Shown here: piece after piece, positions 24,202 to 33,449 of the stretch
Position numbering within the stretch: position 1 is the stretch's first letter
How the letters are laid out: each line of letters opens with the position of its first letter
Assembly (NCBI GenBank): GCA_045538935.1
Contig: JAZQEI010000021.1
Coordinates: 55,414 to 119,413, forward strand
Source of the DNA: RGIG3013 sp045538935
Lineage (GTDB): Bacteria > Bacillota > Clostridia > Oscillospirales > Acutalibacteraceae
Direction: 5' to 3'
DNA: 64,000 nucleotides
Notes under the pieces: generated by a model
What the model saw: only the letters and a program-made list of their open reading frames with translations
The model's database searches: none
Told to the model about the DNA's origin: nothing
Program-made: the position numbers and the translations under genes

Positions 24202-25791
24202 TTAATTCTTACTAAAGTCTTGTAGAGTTAGACCCTCATTTCTCTCTAACGCCCAGTTAATATTCCATTCGCTTGTGAATATTAAAAGATTATTACCTCT
24301 AAAATCTTGCACCCATTTTGTATCAGACGTTATAGAAAGCTTTGATGGGTCAGTGTCACTTATTATCCATCTAATATACTGGTAGGGAAGGTTATTTCTA
24401 ATAACCTCTACATTGTATTCGTTTTTAAGACGGTATTCTAATACCTCAAACTGTAAAACGCCTACAACACCTACTATAACACGCTCCATACCTGAGTTTG
24501 GTTCGTGGAAAATTTGTATGGCACCTTCTTGTGCTATTTGCTCAACGCCTTTTACAAATTGCTTGCGCTTTAGAGTATCCTTTTGCTCTAACAAACAAAA
24601 ATGTTCGGGAGCAAATGTAGGAATACCTGCAAATTTTACTGCTTTTTTAGGCGAGCAAACGGTATCGCCAATAGAGAATATACCGGGGTCGAATACGCCT
24701 ATAATATCGCCTGCATAAGCCTCGTTTATAATATGCCTATCATCAGCCATCATTTGCTGTGGCTGCGAAAGTCTTAATGTTTTATTTGTGGCGGTGTGCA
24801 AATATTCTTTATCACGTTCAAACTTTCCTGAGCAAATGCGCATAAAGGTTATTCTGTCGCGGTGCGCCTTATTCATATTAGCCTGAATTTTAAATACAAA
24901 TGCCGAGAAATTTTCATCAAATGGGTCAACTGTATCATCACCAGACATTCTGGGTAGGGGAGATGTTGTCATTTTTAAAAAACTCTCTAAAAACGGCTCA
25001 ACACCAAAGTTTGTAAGCGCAGATCCAAAGAAGACCGGAGTGAGCTTACCAGAGCGAACCTTATCTAAATCGAACTCAAAGCTTGCACCGTCTAGTAATT
25101 CTATTTGGTCAACAAGTTCTGCTCGTTGATACTCGCCAATAAGCTCATCTAATTTTTCGGTGTCGGTAATATCGCATTCAATAGCGCTTAATTTTTGATA
25201 ATTTCGGTGAGGCTCACCAAAGCTTAAAATGCATCTTTTTTCGCGGTCAAAAACACCCTTAAAGCTTACACCGCAACCGATAGGCCAATTTATAGGATAA
25301 GTTCCAATGCCGAATTCTTTTTCAAGCTCGTCTAATAATTCAAATGGGTCGCGCGCTTCGCGGTCGAGCTTGTTTATAAATGTAAAAATGGGAATATTGC
25401 GCATGGCACAAACCTTAAACAGTTTGCGTGTTTGCGGCTCTATACCCTTTGCAGCATCTATTACCATTACTACGCTATCAGCCGCCATAAGTGTGCGATA
25501 GGTGTCTTCAGAGAAGTCGTGGTGACCGGGGGTATCAAGAATATTTATGCAATATCCGTTGTATTCAAACTGCATAACCGATGAGGTTATAGAAATACCT
25601 CTTTGTTTTTCAAGCTCCATCCAGTCAGATGTTGCGTGTCTTGCGGCAGCCTTGCCTTTTACTGCGCCTGCAGTTTGTATGGCACCACCGTACAGTAAGA
25701 ATTTTTCGGTTAATGTGGTTTTACCTGCGTCGGGGTGCGAAATTATAGCAAAGGTGCGACGCCTTTTTATTTCGTTTTGCAAATTAGACAA
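24202..25791 (-). CDS. prfC: Peptide chain release factor 3
   Basis: RF3 is the GTPase that recycles RF1/RF2 after termination. The 529-residue protein has P-loop SHPDAGKTTLTEK, switch I GISITSSVM, DTPGHHDFSEDT, and FINKLDREARDP, followed by the RF3-specific domains (TWIEPNSGM-like HEPNSGMERVIVG, VLQFEVLEYRLKNEYNV). The start is a TTG at 25791, eight bases after AAGGAG; no ATG or GTG alternative is better placed. It is the last gene of a minus-strand operon with trkH and trkA. Confidence 0.93.
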   Translation of the reverse strand: MSNLQNEIKRRRTFAIISHPDAGKTTLTEKFLLYGGAIQTAGAVKGKAAARHATSDWMELEKQRGISITSSVMQFEYNGYCINILDTPGHHDFSEDTYRTLMAADSVVMVIDAAKGIEPQTRKLFKVCAMRNIPIFTFINKLDREARDPFELLDELEKEFGIGTYPINWPIGCGVSFKGVFDREKRCILSFGEPHRNYQKLSAIECDITDTEKLDELIGEYQRAELVDQIELLDGASFEFDLDKVRSGKLTPVFFGSALTNFGVEPFLESFLKMTTSPLPRMSGDDTVDPFDENFSAFVFKIQANMNKAHRDRITFMRICSGKFERDKEYLHTATNKTLRLSQPQQMMADDRHIINEAYAGDIIGVFDPGIFSIGDTVCSPKKAVKFAGIPTFAPEHFCLLEQKDTLKRKQFVKGVEQIAQEGAIQIFHEPNSGMERVIVGVVGVLQFEVLEYRLKNEYNVEVIRNNLPYQYIRWIISDTDPSKLSITSDTKWVQDFRGNNLLIFTSEWNINWALERNEGLTLQDFSKN

Positions 25792-25803
25792 TTTTATTTC
25801 TCC

Positions 25804-27258
25804 TTATTTTTTCCAAGATACAGGTGAAAACAGCATAAGTATTGGGAATAGCTCTAATCTTCCTGCAAGCATATTAAACGATAACAGTATTTTAGATGCA
25901 CTGGACAGTCCGCTAAAGTTTGCAGCAGGTCCGACCGCATTAAGACCGGGGCCTATATTGTTAACACAAGCGGCTACGGCCGAAAAGTTTGTGACTAAAT
26001 CGTTTTGTGGGTCGAAAGCACAAAGCAGTATAACAGAAAATGCAAAAATAATGATATAAACTATAAAATACGATGTTGTACTGCGAATAACCTCGTGCTC
26101 AACAGCGGTGTTATCGATCCTAACTCTTACCACAGAACGTGGGTGTAAAATGTATTTAATCTCTCTAAATGCATTTTTAACAAGCAATACTATACGTGAT
26201 ACCTTTATACCGCCACCCGTAGAACCCGCACATGCACCTATAAACATTAGCAGTACTAAAATGGCTTTTGATAACTCGGGCCATTGGTTAAAGTCTGCAG
26301 TAGAGTATCCAGTTGTAGATATTATTGAAGATACCTGGAAGAAAGCAAATCGTAGTCCGTTTAAAAATCCGCCATAGGCCTTAGAAATATCTAAAGTAGT
26401 AATTATGGTAGCAACTGCTACAATACCTAAAAACCAGCGTAATTCTTCGCTTTTTATAGCTTTTATAAATCCACCGGTAATAATTAGAAAATAAAGGTTA
26501 AAGTTTATTGAGAATAGCACCATAAATATGCCTATTACGTAATCTATATAAGCACTGTTGTAAAAGGCTATACTGTTATTCTTTACGCTAAATCCACCCG
26601 TGCCGGCAGTGCCTAAGGAATGGACAATACTATCATATAGCGACATTTTTCCCATCACTAAAAACAGTATTTCTAAAATTGTAAGAAAGATGTAAATGGC
26701 ATAAGTTATTCTGGCAGTAACGCTTATTTTAGATACCAATTTTCCAACTACGGGACCGGGTACTTCGGCGCGCATTACGTGCATCATATTGGAAGACTTT
26801 ATGTCTGCTTGCGGTAAAAAAATGAGCATAAACACAAGAACGCCCATGCCTCCAACCCAGTGGGTAAGGCTGCGCCACATAAGTATATCTTTGTTTACGT
26901 GCTCAACCTCGGTTAGTATGCTAGAACCCGTTGTGGTAAAGCCCGATGTTGTTTCAAAAAAAGCATCTATAAACGATGGTATTTCACCGCTTAATACAAA
27001 AGGTACTGCTCCAAAAAGTGATAAAGCAATCCAGCAAAGCGCCACACACACAAAGCCCTCTTTTGCGCCTATTTCTTTGTTTTTGGGGCGTTTAAAAGTC
27101 AATAGCGTGCCAAACAGAGTAAGTGTAACACAAGGAATTAAAAAAGCAAAAAGGCTGTTCTCAGGGTAAATAAACGAGCAAATTAAAGGAATTATCATTA
27201 GTAATCCTTCAATTCTTATAATTTGCCCTATTATATAAAGCATCATACGATAATTCAT
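25804..27258 (-). CDS. trkH: Trk/Ktr-type potassium transporter membrane subunit TrkH
   Basis: TrkH is the K+-conducting subunit. The 484-residue protein has four M1-P-M2 repeats; selectivity-loop segments are TTSGFTTTGSS, SLGTAGTGGFS, ISTTGYSTAD and NNIGPGLNAVG. GACAGSTGGGIKVSR is another conserved stretch. The ATG at 27258 (MNYRMMLYI) is preferred: a GAGG overlapping the trkA stop gives good spacing, while the ATG two codons upstream is too close. It partners TrkA, encoded immediately upstream. Confidence 0.93.
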   Translation of the reverse strand: MNYRMMLYIIGQIIRIEGLLMIIPLICSFIYPENSLFAFLIPCVTLTLFGTLLTFKRPKNKEIGAKEGFVCVALCWIALSLFGAVPFVLSGEIPSFIDAFFETTSGFTTTGSSILTEVEHVNKDILMWRSLTHWVGGMGVLVFMLIFLPQADIKSSNMMHVMRAEVPGPVVGKLVSKISVTARITYAIYIFLTILEILFLVMGKMSLYDSIVHSLGTAGTGGFSVKNNSIAFYNSAYIDYVIGIFMVLFSINFNLYFLIITGGFIKAIKSEELRWFLGIVAVATIITTLDISKAYGGFLNGLRFAFFQVSSIISTTGYSTADFNQWPELSKAILVLLMFIGACAGSTGGGIKVSRIVLLVKNAFREIKYILHPRSVVRVRIDNTAVEHEVIRSTTSYFIVYIIIFAFSVILLCAFDPQNDLVTNFSAVAACVNNIGPGLNAVGPAANFSGLSSASKILLSFNMLAGRLELFPILMLFSPVSWKK

Positions 27259-27268
27259 ATACATTACC

Positions 27269-28627
27269 TCATGCAAAAATATCGTTAATATCGCTAAGCT
27301 GTTCGCTTGCGGTAACGATAACCACGCGGTCGTTAGGATGAATTTGGGTATCACCGTTAGGATGTATAATTTTGTTATCACGAAGAATGCAAGCAATAAG
27401 GATATTTTTCTTTAGGCTCATATTCTTTAACGGAGTGTTAAAAAATTTAAAGCCATCTTCTATTTGGAATTCAATAGCCTCTACCTTTTCGTCAACAATG
27501 CGATAAAGGGTTTTAATTGTGCCGCCAGAAGCGTTGTTTTTGGCTCTGGCATAGCTTAAAATAGAGTTAGCAGTGGTAAGCATTGGAGAAACTGTACTAC
27601 CTGCAATGTCGGTATGCTCTAACATTTGAATAAGCGATTGGCGAGTGACCTTTGTTATTATCTTATCTACGTTTCTAGACCCCGCAAACATAGAAACAAT
27701 AATGTTTTCTTCGTCAATATCGGTTAAAGAAATTAAGGCATCTACGCCGTCAATACCTTCTTCAATTAGCACGTCAGAATCGGTGCCGTCGGCATTAATA
27801 ATGGTAGCTTCGGGCAAAAGTGCTGCAAGGTTTTCACAGCGTGTTTTGTCAATTTCAACCATAGTAACCGAAATTTTTAATTTAAGAAGTCTTTGCGCTA
27901 AATAGAACGATATTTTTCCGCCGCCTATAATCATAACAGATTTAATCTTTTTCTTTATTAAGCCTAATTCTTTAAATACCGATCCCATTTGTTCATGTGG
28001 AGCAGTGAAATAAACGGTATCATTAGCATTTATTACAAAGTTACCGGACGGAATATATACTTCGTCATTACGCTTAACGGCACAGATTAAAAATTTAGAA
28101 TTAAAAACATTTCTAAGCTCATAAAGTGCTTTGCCTACCAACTTGTGCTCGTTTGATATCTTTATTTGAGCCATATCAACTCTGCCCTTTGCAAAGGTTT
28201 CTAGCTTTGTTGCGGCAGGGAAGCGTGTAAGCTTTTCGATTTCTAGAGCGGTTTCAAATTCTGGGTTAATTATTAAATTAATGCCCATTTGCTCATACAA
28301 AAAGCGAACTTGTTCGTGATATTCGGGATTTCTTACCCTTGCAACAGTGCTTGTTGCACCTAACTTTTGTGCAACCGTACAGCTCATAATATTAAGCTCG
28401 TCAGACTCTGTACAGGCAATAAACATATCACAATTGTTTGCTTCGGCCTCGGTGAGAGTTTTAAAAGTAGCACCGTTTCCCTTAATACCTATAACGTCAT
28501 ACAAATTAACGGTACGGTCAATGATTTTATAATCTGTGTCAATAACAATAATGTCGTGTCCTTCATTAGAAAGAAGTCCGCAAAGTGTTTCGCCAACTTT
28601 TCCAATGCCTACAATAATTATTTTCAT
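27269..28627 (-). CDS. trkA: Trk potassium uptake regulatory protein TrkA
   Basis: TrkA is the cytoplasmic nucleotide-binding gate of TrkH. The 452 residues hold two RCK units, each a Rossmann domain plus RCK_C: MKIIIVGIGKVGETLC with the acidic VIDTD at the end of strand 2, and VMIIGGGKISFYLA with VEID. RCK_C parts are near 140-220 and 370-450. The start follows TAGGTGA. It directly precedes trkH, and the two are surely cotranscribed. Confidence 0.94.
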   Translation of the reverse strand: MKIIIVGIGKVGETLCGLLSNEGHDIIVIDTDYKIIDRTVNLYDVIGIKGNGATFKTLTEAEANNCDMFIACTESDELNIMSCTVAQKLGATSTVARVRNPEYHEQVRFLYEQMGINLIINPEFETALEIEKLTRFPAATKLETFAKGRVDMAQIKISNEHKLVGKALYELRNVFNSKFLICAVKRNDEVYIPSGNFVINANDTVYFTAPHEQMGSVFKELGLIKKKIKSVMIIGGGKISFYLAQRLLKLKISVTMVEIDKTRCENLAALLPEATIINADGTDSDVLIEEGIDGVDALISLTDIDEENIIVSMFAGSRNVDKIITKVTRQSLIQMLEHTDIAGSTVSPMLTTANSILSYARAKNNASGGTIKTLYRIVDEKVEAIEFQIEDGFKFFNTPLKNMSLKKNILIACILRDNKIIHPNGDTQIHPNDRVVIVTASEQLSDINDIFA

Positions 28628-28661
28628 AAAATCACCTAAATTGTTAAAATACTAGTAAATC

Positions 28662-29603
28662 CTAATAAAAAGTAGCAACCTTTTGTTCGGGTGGTTCAGT
28701 TTCGGTTAGTGAAATTAGGTTAAGCACCGGACCGTTGCCGTTGTATAATTTGTGATACTCAAATTTGAATTTTGCTGTAATGTTTAGCCATTCACCAGTA
28801 GCATGTCCAGCGGTTGTTATGCCGGTTAGTATAAACGAACAGTACTGAATATCATCGGCACAGCAAGTCATAATATGTCGGCCAATAACCGCTGTGTTGT
28901 TAGGCATTTTTTTATCTACTGCGATTATTCCCTTAAAGGTAATAACTTTACCATTGTATTTTTGCGGTTGCTCAGCCATATCTCTGTACCAAAGAGCGTA
29001 GTCTTTATCTTCAATTACTATGTTTTCGGCATTAACGTCAAAGGGTAGGGGGTCTTCAATTTCATCAGGTGATACCGAGCCGTCGGGGTGCTCGTAGGCA
29101 ATATCGGCACGTCTGCTAACACCGCGTACTAATTTATGCAGTGGCATAATGTCGGTTTCAAAGGGGACACGGTTAAATATAACAAGCTCACAGTTAGATA
29201 GCTTATCAAACACTAAAGTTCGCATATTGGCGTTGTAATTTAGTATTGTATTTGCATCAGCAAAGGTCATTTCTTGGTAAAGTACCCAGTCTTGCGGTAG
29301 AGCAGTATATAACTTTTCTAAAAGCCACATACCGTTATACTCTATAATAACCCGTTTTGCCTTGCTTGTCTTTTGTAAAGATAAAAGATTTTTCTCGGTT
29401 AATTCGTCAGCACTTTCTATAACCCTAATAGTTACATTTGGGTCTGCAAATTTTTCGGGTGCATATTCTTCTATGCCTTCTTCGCAAACAAGCAACAGAG
29501 TGCTTTCTCCTGAGCAAAAACGTTTATCCTCAAGGGTTTCTTGTATGAACTTTGTTTTGCCCGACTCTAAAAAGCCGGTAAAAAGATAAACAGGAGTTTC
29601 CAT
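28662..29603 (-). CDS. G3E-like P-loop protein fused to a YcgQ/TIGR03943-type domain
   Basis: The 313-residue protein starts with a P-loop (YLFTGFLESGKTKFIQETL) like the CobW/G3E GTPases, but lacks the CxCC metal motif of its neighbour. The region up to about 160 follows the G3E fold. The C-terminal 100 residues (YNGKVITFKGIIAVDKKMPNN in outline, MTCCADDIQYCSFIL, GEWLNITAKFKFEY) resemble the YcgQ/DUF1980 family, normally paired with the YcgR permease, which is not seen here. It lies 2 bases after the CobW gene and 34 bases before trkA. A role in metal handling is inferred. Confidence 0.72.
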   Translation of the reverse strand: METPVYLFTGFLESGKTKFIQETLEDKRFCSGESTLLLVCEEGIEEYAPEKFADPNVTIRVIESADELTEKNLLSLQKTSKAKRVIIEYNGMWLLEKLYTALPQDWVLYQEMTFADANTILNYNANMRTLVFDKLSNCELVIFNRVPFETDIMPLHKLVRGVSRRADIAYEHPDGSVSPDEIEDPLPFDVNAENIVIEDKDYALWYRDMAEQPQKYNGKVITFKGIIAVDKKMPNNTAVIGRHIMTCCADDIQYCSFILTGITTAGHATGEWLNITAKFKFEYHKLYNGNGPVLNLISLTETEPPEQKVATFY

Positions 29604-29605
29604 AT

Positions 29606-30745
29606 TTATTCACCAATACCAAACAACTTGTTTAGTGCATCTTTGTTAATTTTAGATCCAATAATACATATTCTGCCCGTAACATCGGGGGAACCGGTTC
29701 GTATATCAATTTGACCCGGAATATAATCAAAATGAATGAATTTACCGCATGTGCAAGGAACAATACCTTTGGCTCTTAAAATTGTACCGAATATATCGGT
29801 GTTTTCAAGTTGATTTAAAATATTTTTGAGGTCTTCTTTAGAGTATTTGCGAGCGGTTTCTATGCCAAGACTTTGGAATACATCATCTGCGTGATGATGG
29901 TGTTGATGATCATGTTCATGGTCATGGTCATGGTTATGTCCGCAACAACACTCACCGTCGTGATGATGCTCGTGGTGGTGCTCGTGCTCTTCGCAATCGC
30001 AGTGGTCGTGATGATGGTGCTCATGCTCATGATGGTGCCCACAGCAGCATTCGCCGTCATGGTGATGATGGTGTTCATGATGCTCATGCTGATGCCCGCA
30101 AACAGGGCAGGGAATATCGTTTTTAAGCTCATCTATTTTGCTGTTAATATTTTCACGGTTTTCTATAGCACTAAGCAATGTTTCAGAATCAAGCATATTA
30201 ACAGGAGTAGATACAATAACTGCATTTTCGTTTTGTTCGCGTACTATTTCTAATGCAGCGTTAAGCTTGTCTTCGCTAATATTTTCAGTATGGCTAAAAA
30301 CTACAGTCTTTGCATTTTTTATTTGGTCTACAAAAAACTCCCCGAAGTTTTTAAGATGCATTTTACACTTTATAGCATCTACAACAGTAGTGTAAGAATT
30401 AAGAACTACAGAGTCAGAAAGAACTACACTTGTTGCTTTAATAACATCGCTAAGTTTTCCAACGCCCGACGGCTCAATAAGTATGCGATCGGGGTTAAAC
30501 TGGGCAAGAACCTTTTTTAATGCCTCACCAAAGTCACCAACCAATGAGCAACAAATACAACCTGAGTTCATTTCGGTAATTTCTATTCCAGAATCCTTTA
30601 AAAATCCGCCGTCTATACCAATATCTCCAAATTCATTTTCTATAAGCACTAATTTTTCGCCATTGTAACACTCGCTTATAAGTTTTTTAATAAGTGTGGT
30701 TTTACCTGCACCTAAAAAACCCGAGAAAATGTCAATTTTAGTCAT
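29606..30745 (-). CDS. CobW/COG0523 metal-chaperone GTPase with His-rich insert
   Basis: This G3E GTPase probably delivers or stores zinc or a similar metal. The 379 residues show Walker A SGFLGAGKTTLIKKL, the metal-binding GCICC motif (near residues 60-64) and ENEFGDIGIDG. Between about 210 and 285 lies an extreme His/Cys/Glu-rich insert with the unit DGECCCGH twice. The CobW C-terminal domain follows (IFGTILRAKGIVPC, HFDYIPGQ). The ATG at 30745 follows AAGGAGC; an earlier frame extension overlaps the promoter. It heads the operon with the YcgQ-like gene, trkA, trkH and prfC. Confidence 0.88.
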   Translation of the reverse strand: MTKIDIFSGFLGAGKTTLIKKLISECYNGEKLVLIENEFGDIGIDGGFLKDSGIEITEMNSGCICCSLVGDFGEALKKVLAQFNPDRILIEPSGVGKLSDVIKATSVVLSDSVVLNSYTTVVDAIKCKMHLKNFGEFFVDQIKNAKTVVFSHTENISEDKLNAALEIVREQNENAVIVSTPVNMLDSETLLSAIENRENINSKIDELKNDIPCPVCGHQHEHHEHHHHHDGECCCGHHHEHEHHHHDHCDCEEHEHHHEHHHDGECCCGHNHDHDHEHDHQHHHHADDVFQSLGIETARKYSKEDLKNILNQLENTDIFGTILRAKGIVPCTCGKFIHFDYIPGQIDIRTGSPDVTGRICIIGSKINKDALNKLFGIGE

Positions 30746-30777
30746 CGCAATCTGCTCCTTAAAAAGTATTATTAAAT

Positions 30778-30806
30778 ATAATAACATATTTTACTATCTA
30801 ATACAA
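30778..30806 (-). promoter_or_regulatory. Promoter of the cobW-trk-prfC operon
   Basis: On the minus strand TTGTAT (30806-30801) and TATTAT (30783-30778) are 17 bases apart. It nearly abuts a divergent promoter. Confidence 0.55.
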
Positions 30807-30819
30807 TAGTTTTTAGGTA

Positions 30820-30848
30820 TTGTACTGCAAAGAAAAATGTGATAAAAT
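30820..30848 (+). promoter_or_regulatory. Promoter of the YgiQ-type gene
   Basis: TTGTAC (30820-30825) and TAAAAT (30843-30848) are 17 bases apart, divergent from the cobW promoter. Confidence 0.5.
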
Positions 30849-30879
30849 AATTAACAAAACTTTTTTGAGAGGAATATAT

Positions 30880-32754
30880 ATGCCCTTTTTACCATTAACA
30901 AAACAAGAAATGTTAGATTACGGCTGGGACAGTGCCGATATAATAATTGTTACCGGCGATGCTTATGTAGATCATCCAAGTTTTGGTACAGCAGTTATAT
31001 CAAGGGTGCTTGAAAAAGCCGGATATAAAGTTTGTATAATATCGCAACCTAAAACCGATGCAGACTATATGGTTTTTGGCGAGCCAAACCTTGCATTTAT
31101 GGTAAATAGCGGCAATATTGACTCTATGGTAGCTCACTATACGGCAGCTAAAAAGCGTAGAAGTGATGACGCATATACCCCCGGCGGCAAAAGCGGCGCC
31201 AGACCCGACAGAGCCGTAACAGTTTACACTAAAAAAATTAAAGAACTGTACCCCAATATACCCGTTTGTATAGGCGGACTTGAAGCATCGCTAAGGCGTT
31301 TTGCCCATTACGATTATTGGTCAGACAGTGTCAGAAAATCTGTGCTTATAGAGAGCGGCGCTGATCTTTTAATGTATGGTATGGGTGAAAAGCACGTAGT
31401 CGAGATTGCTAATCGCTTAAATGCAGGGGAGAATATAAAAAATATTACAAATATAAAGGGTACTGTATATGCTGTTCCCGTAAACGAATACATACCGCAA
31501 AAATGCGCAGAGTGCCCATCATATGAACTGGTAAGCAAAAATGATGATTCCGGCAAGGCGCAGTATGCTGTATCTTGTAAAATTCAGCAGACCGAGCATG
31601 ACGCAGTGCGTGGAAAAACCGTAATTCAGCGTCATGGTAATATGATGGTTGTGCAAAATCCGCCTATGCCGGCACTTAGTACTACCGAGCTAGATGCAGT
31701 TTTTGATTTACCATTTATGCGTACATATCACCCAAGATATGAAAGCAAAGGCGGAGTACCCGGAATTGCTGAGGTTAAATTTTCACTTAACCATAACCGC
31801 GGTTGTTATGGTGCATGTAATTTTTGCTCTATTGCATACCATCAAGGCAGGCAGGTCACTTGCAGAAGTCATGAATCGGTAATAAAAGAAGCCAAAGAGC
31901 TTTGCAATTTGCCCGACTTTAAGGGTTATATTCACGATGTAGGCGGACCTACCGCTAATTTTAGAGGTCCATCTTGTGAAGGCCAACTAAAAAATGGACT
32001 TTGCAAAGATAAAAAATGTTTGGCACCTGAACTTTGTAAGGCCGTAAAGGTCGACCATACCGATTATCTTGAATTACTTAGAAAATTAAGGAATTTACCA
32101 AAGGTAAAGAAAGTGTTTATTCGTTCGGGAATAAGGTTTGATTATATGGTTGCTGATACCGATGAAACCTTTTTTAAAGAGCTTGTACAACATCACGTAA
32201 GCGGTCAATTAAAAGTTGCACCCGAGCATTGTTCAGACAATGTATTAAAATATATGGGCAAACCGAGTATTAGGGTTTACAATAAATTTAAAGAACGTTT
32301 TTATGAGCTTACAAAAAGCATTGGCAAAAAGCAGTATTTGGTGCCATATTTAATGTCTTCGCACCCCGGTAGCACCATAAAAGACGCCATTGAGCTTGCT
32401 GTGTTTTTAAAAAGAGAGGGCATGCACCCAGAACAAGTGCAAGATTTTTATCCAACACCGGGTACGGTATCTACATGTATGTTTTATACAGGTCTTGACC
32501 CGTTTACAATGCAAAAGGTTTATGTGCCTAAAACAGCCGAAGAAAAGGCAGAACAAAGGGCACTTTTGCAGTATTTCAAACCCGAAAACCGCAAAATAGT
32601 TATTGCTGCACTTAAAAAAGCGGGAAGAACTGATCTTATAGGAACCGGTAAAAACTGTCTTGTCTTGCCCGATAAAAATACATTTACTCAACAAAGCAAG
32701 AGCGTTCAAAAGTCAAGGCAACATAAGAAATTCAGTGCAAAGAAAAAGCATTAA
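30880..32754 (+). CDS. YgiQ-family radical SAM protein
   Basis: The 624-residue protein belongs to UPF0313/YgiQ. It has an N-terminal cobalamin-binding-like domain (DIIIVTGDAYVDHPSFGTAVI in outline, FGEPNLAFMV, CIGGLEASLRRFAHYDYW), then a radical SAM domain with the CX3CX2C cluster motif RGCYGACNFCSIAYHQGR. Conserved downstream segments include KVAPEHCSDNVLKYMGKP and DFYPTPGT. The basic C-terminal tail is typical. The reaction is not established. The ATG at 30880 follows GAGAGGA; an upstream extension lies in the promoter. It is 9 bases before a HAD phosphatase gene. Confidence 0.92.
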   Translation: MPFLPLTKQEMLDYGWDSADIIIVTGDAYVDHPSFGTAVISRVLEKAGYKVCIISQPKTDADYMVFGEPNLAFMVNSGNIDSMVAHYTAAKKRRSDDAYTPGGKSGARPDRAVTVYTKKIKELYPNIPVCIGGLEASLRRFAHYDYWSDSVRKSVLIESGADLLMYGMGEKHVVEIANRLNAGENIKNITNIKGTVYAVPVNEYIPQKCAECPSYELVSKNDDSGKAQYAVSCKIQQTEHDAVRGKTVIQRHGNMMVVQNPPMPALSTTELDAVFDLPFMRTYHPRYESKGGVPGIAEVKFSLNHNRGCYGACNFCSIAYHQGRQVTCRSHESVIKEAKELCNLPDFKGYIHDVGGPTANFRGPSCEGQLKNGLCKDKKCLAPELCKAVKVDHTDYLELLRKLRNLPKVKKVFIRSGIRFDYMVADTDETFFKELVQHHVSGQLKVAPEHCSDNVLKYMGKPSIRVYNKFKERFYELTKSIGKKQYLVPYLMSSHPGSTIKDAIELAVFLKREGMHPEQVQDFYPTPGTVSTCMFYTGLDPFTMQKVYVPKTAEEKAEQRALLQYFKPENRKIVIAALKKAGRTDLIGTGKNCLVLPDKNTFTQQSKSVQKSRQHKKFSAKKKH

Positions 32755-32763
32755 GGTGTTAAA

Positions 32764-33408
32764 ATGGAGTATATATTTTTTGATTTAGATGGAACCTTGA
32801 CCGATTCCGCACTAGGCATAACAAGGTCTGTAAAATATGCCCTAAATAAATACGGCATTATTGAAAATGATCAAAATAAGCTTAATATGTTTGTTGGCCC
32901 ACCTCTTAAAGATTCTTTTATGAATATTTATGGGTTTAGTGAAGAAAAGGCTACCGAAGCTATTGATTTTTACCGCGAATATTATGCTGTAACAGGCATT
33001 AAAGAGAACTCGGTTTATTTAGGCGTAGAAGATATGCTTAAAGATTTAATTAGGGCAGGCAAAAAGCTTTATATTGCTACATCTAAGCCTGAGCATTATG
33101 CAAAACAAATTTTAGAATATTTTGGTTTATCGGAATATTTTGAGTTTATAGGCGGTGCTACCATGGACGAAAAATTGGTTGCTAAGGCCGATATTATAAA
33201 CTATGTTATAAATGCTTGTAATTTAACCGAGAAGTCACAAATAGTTATGGTGGGCGACAGGGAACACGATATTTTAGGCGCAAAGGCTCATAATATAAAA
33301 TCAATAGGTGTTTTGTACGGTTATGGTAATTTAGAAGAACTACAAAACGCAAAGGCTGATTTTATTGCAAAAACACCCAATGAAGTAACTAAGATAGTAT
33401 TAAAATAA
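32764..33408 (+). CDS. HAD-superfamily phosphatase, phosphoglycolate-phosphatase type
   Basis: The 214-residue HAD hydrolase has the nucleophile motif FFDLDGTLTDS (Asp8/Asp10 region), a helical cap (about 16-85), motif II IATSKP, the conserved Lys near 140 and motif IV VMVGDREHDILGAK. The closest pattern is the PGP/Gph and PpaX group, but the substrate is not evident. It follows the YgiQ gene by 9 bases and ends at a strong bidirectional terminator. Confidence 0.87.
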   Translation: MEYIFFDLDGTLTDSALGITRSVKYALNKYGIIENDQNKLNMFVGPPLKDSFMNIYGFSEEKATEAIDFYREYYAVTGIKENSVYLGVEDMLKDLIRAGKKLYIATSKPEHYAKQILEYFGLSEYFEFIGGATMDEKLVAKADIINYVINACNLTEKSQIVMVGDREHDILGAKAHNIKSIGVLYGYGNLEELQNAKADFIAKTPNEVTKIVLK

Positions 33409-33412
33409 CATA

Positions 33413-33447
33413 AAAAACGATGGAACAAGTATCGTTCCATCGTTTTT
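33413..33447. terminator. Bidirectional terminator between HAD gene and mtaB
   Basis: AAAAACGATGGAAC (33413-33426) and GTTCCATCGTTTTT (33434-33447) form a perfect 14-bp stem with a 7-base loop. Confidence 0.9.
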
Positions 33448-33449
33448 AT

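Noticed and set aside
29860..30253. Open frames on both strands across the His-rich tract (Met/Thr/Val-rich)
   Set aside because: They are frame shadows of the repetitive CAT/CAC codons of the CobW gene.
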